From Clitoria ternatea (Eukaryota > Streptophyta > Magnoliopsida > Fabales > Fabaceae), in contig CM075670.1 in NCBI GenBank assembly GCA_037962975.1, positions 149,858,501 through 149,922,500 of the forward strand: a DNA stretch of 64,000 nt, written 5' to 3'. The position numbers were made by a program, and so were the translations under genes. This document shows positions 55,810 through 64,000 of this stretch, piece after piece (position 1 is the stretch's first letter; every line of letters starts with the position of its first letter). The notes below the pieces were generated by a model, which saw only the letters and a list, made by a program, of their open reading frames with translations, was not told where the DNA came from and made no database searches.

Positions 55810-57051
55810 TGTTGGAAATATGCACTAAAAGCCTATATAGGACGCATCATTTTGAATAAGTCATTTTTTGTTAAATAGTTTAACAACCTTTATTTATCCT
55901 TGGAGTAATAGGTCATATGAGAGTTATTCCTAAAATGTCCCTAGTCAAGTATTTACGTGGGGACATGTAAATACATTAAGACTAGTGTGTGAGTGTACTG
56001 ATGATCTGATCTCACAGATCATGGATATAAATGATATCAAGTCTTCACATGGGTACATATTAAGAGTAATGATGTACTGGACAAACCCACCATGAGAACG
56101 TTGCATGGATCGTTACATGAATGTCATAAACGATTCTCAATGTGATAATGTTATATGTAGTCCTTTGACCTGAAGTCACTATGATTCCTATATAAGGAGT
56201 TTGTTGTTTTAATACAATCAAACGTCTTCTGTAACAAGAGGACTATAAAGGTTGTGGTTAAGCAATGAACAAATTGTACAGAGGGATGTGAGTGATGTAG
56301 ATGTGATTTGTCTCTCCTATGTGACAGAAGTGATATCTATACGCCACTTGATGGAGTGAGACTAAGGAAATTCATGGCCATGCTAGAAAGAATAAATATT
56401 AGATATTTATTCGGATAATGTCTACTCTGGTATCAAGTAAAATAAATTGAACCGTACAAGGATGACGTGACCATGCCTTGGGCCCAATTAGGATATCGTG
56501 ACAAAAGAAACAAACATATAAAATAATTATCACTTATAGGTTATGTTGATAATAAATAATATTCAGACATAATGATGCATTGCTAGATACCGCTCTTATT
56601 TTAATAAAATAGTTTATTATTAATATAACTGAGTATTTTACCTATAGCGTTACACACATAGAGTAAGCCCATCAGAAAATAGCTTTTTATTTTAGTTGGA
56701 CTAAAATAAAACTATTGGGCCTAACTCATTTAGAATGAGTAAGGAACCCAGTCTTTAGAGAGAAAAGATGCTCATAGGCGGCTAACCAAAAAGAGACATA
56801 AAATATATAAAAGTTGTAAAAGCTACACACCGTCAAACTAGCATTTGGAAGGTGTAGCATTTCTGATGGGAGTACTCGTGTGGACTCCTAAAGGACGAGA
56901 CTATGACTGCTTCGATTCAATTTTCTTCAAGAGGTAATCCTAAAACGTAATATTTTTTTTGTGTTTATCTTATGCTTTGAAACACGGCGCTTTGCAAATC
57001 CTATAGGATTCCTTGTATTTCCGCTGCTCATGCACTATGGATTCCTTAACA
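55810..57051 (+). mobile_element. Element F 3' LTR
   Basis: 1242 bp. Lacks about 40 bases found in the 5' LTR at 49918-49957, including its TATA box, and also a short piece near 56600. Confidence 0.9.
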
Positions 57052-57660
57052 CTCTCATGCTTTGGTTTTTCCATAGGAGCTGTTGTAGTAGTTGAGGCTG
57101 AGCCCATGGCAACAAGATACATCTTTTGCCTCATATACTTAGCAACTTTCTTTCTAAACTCTTCCAAAGTCTAAGGTGGACCTTTCAGTAAAGAGAGAGA
57201 AAAGGTAGACTTTAGTTGTAGAGATTTAATGATGATGAGGAGTAAAATAGGCTTTGTCAACCTCAGAACCATTGGTGCTTCCTAGTAAAACCTTTTCAGA
57301 AAGTCCTTCAAAGATTCTATCTCTCACCTTGTTTAATCTAAGCTAGGGTATGAGAGATTTTGGGTGTGTCTCTTGTGATCACAAAATGCTGCCCAAAGGC
57401 TTTAGTGAGATCAAACCAACAATCAATGGATTACGTAGGAATCCCTTTGAACTAGCATAAAGCCTATCCCCTCAAAGTTCTAAGAAACATCTAGCACATC
57501 ATATCGTAATCTACTTCCAAGTATATCAACTCATTAGTGTAAGTATATAAATATTTACTAGGATCTACTACTCTTGTGTACTTGACTATGGGGAGTGGAT
57601 GTGGGGTCTGTAGGTTTTTAGGTATAGGGGCCTACATCAACCTCTGAGTGAAAGGAATGT
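57052..57660 (-). pseudogene. Relic E: gag fragment
   Basis: Minus-strand gypsy gag remnant. MEEFRKKVAKYMRQKMYLVA at 57167-57108 parallels MEEFHRKASKYVGIDMHLEA of element D gag, and upstream sequence to about 57640 follows D's capsid region in order. Stops and shifts are frequent. Element F inserted directly at its end, and no pol separates it from the 45.7-48.9 kb part. Confidence 0.7.
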
Positions 57661-58400
57661 TAAACTTGTAACCTAGAGAGCCATCAGAGGCTTGCAAAGA
57701 CCAATATTAGGGTGATTGATACTCTGTGTAATATTTAGACTCTTGGTAATTTTTATCGTACATCGATATTGTAGAATATAGTATAGCGGGGAGATCTCAT
57801 GGTGAGAGGGGGAGGTATGAGGTTTGGAAAATGAAGTCTTTTAGGTTATAACCATTTGGTTATCATGGGGCTGACTTCGACTCTGCCTAAGGTCCTAAAA
57901 CTCCACTCGGAGGTGGCAGATAATCTCATCACAAGGATTGGGTAAAACGACCACACTTGGTCTCCTCGAAGTCTATGCCCCTGATATGGGGTCTCCACAT
58001 ATTGGTTTTTCTCCAAGTTGGTAATGCCGCAAACATCGCCTTTCGAAGTGGGAAGTGTTTAGCAACCTGTTTTCATGTAAACAATTATAGTTGTGGGAAT
58101 AATTTTAGCTTGTCCCACCAAGCATGCAAATGTTCTGTCTGGTATGTGGGACCAAGCTTTGATTTATGATCTTTTACATCGATCTAATGAGAATCCAGTA
58201 CTATCCCTGTATGTCCAATGAGGATTTCAAGGTCTTGTAGTATTCTATCTTGCACACACTAATATCTCGCATTGAGAGGTGAAATAGAGTGTTTGACTTT
58301 TTGAATATAGGGGATAGTATTCCATCCAACACCCACATTAGAATAGAGACCCAAACAAAGCTTAATAACCCCACCCTTTCCTCCTTACACACCACAATGC
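57661..58400. other. Relic E leader and possible 5' LTR
   Basis: Weak similarity of 58160-58240 to 45765-45845 suggests an LTR pair. Boundaries and primer site were not found. Open frames here show no known domain. Confidence 0.3.
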
Positions 58401-60780
58401 ACAAAAATATTTATCACTATTATGAGATTCACTACAATACAATTACTTTTCCTCATTCAATCCAATGAAAATATTTACTAGAAAATAATGGTACAACAAT
58501 AAAAGATACAACTTTACATACAATTATATCCCTACTTACTTTTAGACCTAAAAGAGAATTTTGTTATACTTTGCGAGTACTTGTGTACAAGAAGAAAGCA
58601 CTACATATCATTTTTCTATGTACGTTTGGTTTTTCGTTATTATACAACTTAAATCGATTATAAGAAAATTTTTGATTTATTAATTAAAAGAAATTAGAAA
58701 ATCTTAAAATTATTGTTAGAAAATGTATTAGTAACATTCATCCAAGGCAAATATTAAGCCAAAATATATAAAAAGTTAAAGAAAACTATTTGCATCATGT
58801 TATATAAAAAAATTATAATGTTTACAATTGTATAGTAACCAAGGGATCTATTATTAAATTAGTCATTTGTGTGATTTTTTTACAATATTATTATTTTCCA
58901 TTAAATATCCTAACACATTAATTTTTTCATTATTTTTTTTTTGGTAAAAAGAAAGAAATTTATTAGAAGGTATAGTGGATATATCCAATCCATATATAGA
59001 ATTAAGAGGAAATCCTATATGTAATACATAAACACGAATATCTATATCAATTCAAAAATGACCAATGAAACCCGCTTAACCTACTTCTAAGTCAAGGCTA
59101 ACTTCTATATTTAAATAGATCCAACATATGGAGAATTTTGTCTTATGTTATATGTTTGTCTTTCTATGTTGAAAGATAGAGTTTTGTCTTTTTTTTTTTA
59201 TTGTAGTCACTTCTAACCATCAAATTTACATTTTAGTTTATTTTCTTCTACATGTACCTTTACAAGTCCTTGTTATATTTAGTGTTAAAATTCATTTGAA
59301 TGTTCGATCATTACTCTATTGTGTTTAGATTTCTAGGAAGGGCATAAAAAACATAAAAAAAGATTCAACAACCATTAACACGACAATGTTTGGATTTTTT
59401 TGGAAAGAACATTACTATATACCGAGGTTTCACCAACGAAAAAAAATCTGTTGCTTCAATGAAGTTTTGATTATCTCAAACAACGTAAAAGATCAATATT
59501 AACCATCAAATTTTGTTTTTTATAACTCTATTTCTCTAACTGGATACCAAACGAGCTTTAAGACCTGACTGATTTAACCTTAATAAAACTTTAAAAATAA
59601 CAAACCAGAAATTTAAATAAACACTGGTATTTTTTCCCTTTAATTATTTTTGAATGTAGGCTTAAATTCAATGAATGTTATGAATGATTGTCGAATGAAT
59701 ATTTTATAATATTTGATTATGGAATCAATTTGAATTTGGAAAACATTAATGAATTAGTTCGTCCGCATAAGTGGGTGCAAACAAATAATTTTTTACATTA
59801 AGAATGCATAATGCATAACACTGATTAAACTCACCGACAACATAGAAATATAGCCGTTGTAGAAAGATCACATGGAAGAAATTAAATGGTTTCGGGTTCA
59901 GAAATTTCAACACCCGGTTTCGGTGGGCAATGGTTTTATTGGTTTATCTTGTACTAATCCGTTATTTAAAGCTTGTACTTTTCATTAACCTCATGTTATA
60001 GCTTTGATTTGTGTTGTTTGTCATTTGACCTTTGATACTGAAATCAAGAAACACTGCACGCATAAACAACGCGACTCCCCCGTAATCAAAAGTTATTACC
60101 CATTCATTATACGTACATTGCCTTGGGCTCTTCTGCTCCTATTTACGAGATAATTAAAATTCTACCTTCATTCCCGTTATATATAATTCATGTATATTAT
60201 ATATCATAACAAGTTAGTTAAGTTAAAATTATTAAAATTTGTTTAAAATTTATTTTAGTTTTTAAAATTACCTTTAAGATGATTACGACTAAATTCAGTT
60301 TTTCCTATTTAATCCTTCTTAATTTGCTACCTAATTATCATAAAAAATGTAATTAATATATCTTATTGATTTCAAGAAAAAATTATACATTAATAGGAAT
60401 ATTTAATAAAAATAATTAATGACATGAAAATTTGAATGAGAGTCTTATATTAAGGAACAATTTTTTTTTAAAAAGGTCTTATATTTATGGATAAATACAG
60501 TATATTAAAAAAATGTGAATTGATGTCTTAAAGGGCATTGGTTAAGAAAGTTAAAATGAAAAATTTTCATTTAAAAACATTATTAAAACATACTCACCCT
60601 GATTTCTAAGGGCCCATGCGAGGTGGTTGAGTTATTGGTTTTATGTTTTGAAGAGTAAATTTGAAAATAAAACATGTTTAGTAAAAATGGTGCTAAGTTG
60701 AGTTTTAACTCCTTTTCAAAATAGTTTCTAATCATACTTGAAAATAAAAAAAAATGGTTTATTTATTTTTATATTTCGTT
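58401..60780. other. AT-rich spacer
   Basis: No gene, transposon domain or clear repeat is recognised. Confidence 0.65.
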
Positions 60781-61330
60781 TATAAATTTCCGACCCTAAA
60801 CCCAAAACCACCATCACCAACATTGCCTCATCACTACCACCATCATCAACATTGCCTTATCACCACCACCATCACGACATCACCTTTACCGCCGTTGTTG
60901 CCACCACCACAATCATCATAGCTACCATCATTACTGTCACCACTACCACCATTGCAACCACTACTAGCACCTTGTCATTGTCATAACCACCTCTACCGTC
61001 ACCATTGCTACCGCCACCCTTACCACCTCCATAATTATCACCATTGTCGTTATCATCCCCACTACCATAACTACCATCACTAGCACCCTCACCACCATAA
61101 CTACCACTACAGTCACTGCTAACACTATAACTACTGCCACTGCCAACGTCACCATAACCCTAAATCTGAAACCACCACTATCATCACCATCACTACCAGT
61201 GTCATCATCATTGCTACCTCTGCCACTACCACCGGAGTGGCTATTACCACCACAACCATTGCCACTGCCATAATCACAACCGCCACCACCCCCACCACTA
61301 TTAACGTGGCCCCACCACCTGTGGTGGTGG
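60781..61330. repeat. CAC/CAT-rich trinucleotide tract
   Basis: Imperfect ACC/ATC repeat over ~550 bp. The glycine/valine-rich open frame on the minus strand is a by-product. Confidence 0.9.
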
Positions 61331-61379
61331 TTTGCGATGCACTTTAGCAACGAAACTCAGCGTCGTCACTAATATTTCT

Positions 61380-63040
61380 TAAAGGTTCGTCACAAATCCT
61401 TTATCTATATGAGATATTCATAATAGTTAGATGAGTCTCATCACAAATCTTGTTGTTGAACATATCATATAGTGATGGGCATGCAGTCGCCGCTATCATT
61501 TACCACAACTTCATCTCCGTAGACGTCACTGACTTGAAAAATAGGATTTTGGAGACATGAGAAAGCCTGTCACTAGTTTCTTTGCAAAAGGACATTGCCG
61601 AAGACATCACTATAGCATGCGGGCACATTAAATAAAAGAAAGGAAAAGGCAAAAGTTAGCAACAGAGGCTTTGTCTATCACAGTTATCTTTCTCATACTC
61701 TGTCACTATACCTCTCACTAAAGCAAACAAAGAATCTGACAAAAATGCTCATCGCCAAAGATGTCATTTCATTTGGTAAACACAATAAATAAGAAAGAAG
61801 GAAAGATAAAAGTTAGCAACGAAAGCTGCACCCATCACTGGTATATTTTCTATACTTTGTTACCTGTCGCTTAAGTGAACAAAGAATATGAAAAGATGCC
61901 TGTTGTCAAAGGCATCGCTACAATTGGCAGACACATTATATAAGATAGGGAAATGTAGAAGTTAGCGATAAAGTTTTCAGTTGTTGTTGTTAGCTTTCCC
62001 ATGCTTTGTCACCATACTTGTCTCTAAAATAAACTGAGAATTTAAAAAGATACTTGTTGCTAAAGGTGTCACTACAATTGGAAAGTACATTAAATAAGAA
62101 AAAGGGAAAGGTAAAATTTAGTGATAAAGGCTTCACCCATTATTGTTATCTTTCCCATACTCCATCGCCATGCTTGTCTACAAAGCGAATAAAGAATCTG
62201 AAAAGATTCTTATCACCAAGGATGTCACTGCAATTGGTGCGCACATTAAATAAGAAAAAAGGAAAGGCAAAAGCTAGTGACAGAGGCTATGGTTGCTGCT
62301 AAAGGGAACAAAGAATCAAAAAAGATAAATGTCACTAAGGTCATCACTATAATTTCCAGGAACATTAAATAAGAGAAAGGGAAATGTAGAAGTTAGCGAG
62401 GGAGTCTTTAGTCATCTCTGTTATCTTTCCCATGCTCCGTTTCCACGCTTATCGGTAAAGAGAACAAATAATCTAAAAAGAAGTCCTCCATAAAAAATGT
62501 CATTGTTACTAGCGAACATATTAAATAAGAAAGAGAGAAAGATAAAAATTAATGATGAAGCTATTATCTTTCCCATACTTTATTTCCACGCCGGTCTCTA
62601 AAGCAAACAAAGGATCTGAAAAGATGCCTATCACCAAAGACATTGCTACAATTGGTGGGCACATTAAATAAGAAAAAGGGAAAGAAAAAAGGTAACAATA
62701 AAGGTTGTTCCTGTCGTTGGTATCTTTCCCACACTAAGTTGCCACACCTGTTGCTAAAGCTAACTAAGAATCTAAAAAGATTCCTATCACCAAATAGGCC
62801 GTTACAATTGGCGGGCACATTAAATAAGAAAAAGTGAGATAAAGAAGTAAGTGACAGAGTCTTTGTCCAAGCTATTATTTTCCCCATGCTCCATCGTCAC
62901 TCTTATCACCAAAGCTAACAGAGAGTCTAAAAAGACGTATGTCACCAAAGACGTCGTTTTAATTAGCGAAAGCATTAAATAAGAAAGAGGGAAATGTAAA
63001 AGGTAGCAAAAAGAAGGTTGCGCCCGTCGGTGTCTTCTTG
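61380..63040. repeat. ~155-bp tandem array, about ten units
   Basis: Landmark CACATTAAATAAGAAA recurs near 61626, 61788, 61931, 62086, 62242, 62360, 62515, 62661, 62816 and 62969, so steps are mostly 143-162 with one of 118. Units also share TATCTTTCCCATACT, AAAGAATCTGAAAAGAT and GTCACTACAATTGG. Flanks contain TTAGCAACGAAACTCAGCGTCGTCACTAA-like sequence and CACTA/TAGTG words, reminiscent of CACTA transposon subterminal regions, but no terminal repeat or transposase is seen. Confidence 0.85.
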
Positions 63041-63169
63041 ACCAGGGCCTATCACTACGCCTGTTGTCATTTAGTAGTCGTTAAAGACCAAGGGATTACG
63101 TGACTAAACCCATCGTTGTATTACTAGTGATGGATATTTTTTCCTATCACTACGTAAAGTGAGACGACC

Positions 63170-64000
63170 CCGAATGTATGAGTAAATTTTTCACGATTTA
63201 AGATCATTAATTAATCAAATAATTAGGGTGGTGAAGCTTTCAATTCAACACCCTGGATCTATGAAAAAAACCTCTCTCATATATAAAGATATGAGAGGAT
63301 AAATTAAAAAAATGAATTTTATAAGAAATTTCTAGTTGAAAACAGCGGAAGAGTTAATTAAATCAATGTTGCATGATTGAATTCAAAAAAAAGGATTTCA
63401 TGAGGTTCAAGGATTCATAATATGTACAAAGTACTCGCAAGATGATGTAAGAAAAAGATTTGTTACAAGAGAAATAAAGATTAATTGGAACAAAACAAAT
63501 GAGGGCATCAGAGTGCCACTCGCTCAAGTGAGAGCCATACTCGCTTGAGCGAGCTCGCATGGTAACACTTGAGCGAGGCCAGGAAAATACTGAACGAGGA
63601 AAAGAATGAGCATCAGGGGGGTCCTCCCGCTTGAGCGAGCCCTATCTCGCTTGAGCGAGATTCAAAGACTACCCTTGAGCGAGCCAGCGAAACGCTTGAG
63701 CGAGAGCAGGGATTTGCCTCAGGGGCCAATATCGCTTGAGCGAGATTGCTCTAGTAGCATTACGGACTCACTGCTTGATTTTCGCTTGAGCAAGGCAAGG
63801 CTCGCCTGGGCAAAAATTGTCCAGTGTTCATTTTTCTTCCCCCTCGCAGGAGCGAGTCCCAGGCCAAGACCATTTTGCCTGAGCAAAAATGGTCCAGTAA
63901 CCAACCATTGATTCCAGACGAATCTCGCTTGGGCGAGGACTCCATTTGCTTAAGCGAATTTCGGCCAGTGGCCATACACCTATTTCACAAGTATCTCGCT
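63170..64000 (+). mobile_element. Partial LTR, CTCGCTCAAGCGAG family (right edge)
   Basis: Starts TGAGACGACCCC at 63170 and continues out of the window, in inverted orientation to 1-2827. Shared landmarks are AAATTTTTCACGATT, ACACCCTGGATCTATGAAA and AAACAGCGGAA. No PPT precedes 63170, so it is a 5' or solo LTR. Divergence from the left copy is considerable. Confidence 0.65.
63518..63990. repeat. CTCGCTTGAGCGAG word cluster
   Basis: About fifteen exact or degenerate copies, mainly in the TG-centred form that is the reverse complement of the copies at 2003-2480. Example positions are near 63519, 63540, 63628, 63647, 63731 and 63925. It begins about 350 bases inside the LTR, as in the left copy. 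Confidence 0.88.

Larger units (their letters stand above)
48955..57051 (+). mobile_element. Element F: decayed Ty1/copia retrotransposon
   Basis: LTRs at 48955-50239 and 55810-57051, starting TGTTGGAAATATGC and ending CCTTAACA (the 5' copy has changed to CCCTAATA). Flanks CTATC and CTCTC form a 4-of-5 target duplication. PBS and PPT are present. The internal region keeps only scattered integrase, RT and RNase H blocks. The LTRs differ by about 4% over the first 390 bases, mostly transitions, while the coding region is wrecked. Confidence 0.9.

Noticed and set aside
60964..61350. Glycine-rich protein ORF
   Set aside because: It is the reverse frame of an imperfect CAC/CAT simple repeat.

Overview
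The window is plant nuclear DNA, most likely from a legume and probably pericentromeric heterochromatin. It consists almost entirely of LTR retrotransposons nested in each other, plus tandem arrays and AT-rich spacer. No host protein-coding gene, rRNA or tRNA gene was recognised. The plant assignment rests on Ty3/gypsy chromovirus, Ty3/gypsy Tat and Ty1/copia SIRE-type proteins, plant-type initiator-Met primer sites and plant TATA/GT-AG signals. The legume call is a weaker inference from general LTR style. The species cannot be named.

Layout. 1-2827: partial LTR of a family marked by the word CTCGCTCAAGCGAG. A related LTR, pointing the other way, closes the window at 63170-64000. 4850-29600 is a four-layer nest. 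A ~165-bp tandem repeat (4850-4947 and 28524-29600) was split by an old Tat-like gypsy relic A (minus strand, 262-bp LTR, 4948-7423 and 28150-28523). A was split by a chromodomain gypsy element B (plus strand, 7424-28149, TSD TCCAT, 3.8-kb LTRs). B's 5' LTR was split by a SIRE-like copia element C (minus strand, 8179-17363). A later deletion fused C to B and removed C's 5' promoter. 29861-30268 is a MITE-like inverted-repeat element.

32029-44147 is element D, a Tat-lineage gypsy element with 911-bp LTRs. Its gag-pol runs on the minus strand. Its 3' third carries an antisense plus-strand gene with its own TATA box, an 84-bp GT-AG intron and an AATAAA signal. Between the convergent 3' ends of pol and this gene lie two tandem arrays (47-bp and 66-68-bp units), and each unit can fold into a hairpin. 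45733-48954 plus 57052-58300 is a decayed, apparently pol-less Tat relative E with the same plan, including another hairpin array. It is interrupted by a solo LTR of the D family (47818-48576) and by a decayed copia element F (48955-57051). 58300-63170 is AT-rich spacer, a CAC-rich simple repeat and a ~155-bp tandem array.

The main cross-cutting observation is that each retroelement family carries many copies of its own short, mostly palindromic word, usually in or near the LTR promoter region: CTCGCTCAAGCGAG in the edge LTRs, CCGAGTG/CACTCGG in mirror orientation in B, AATCGATT in C, and GGCGGAG in D. A second observation is that all nine premature stops in B's polyprotein fit single C-to-T changes, and they are more numerous than its ~1% LTR divergence predicts.
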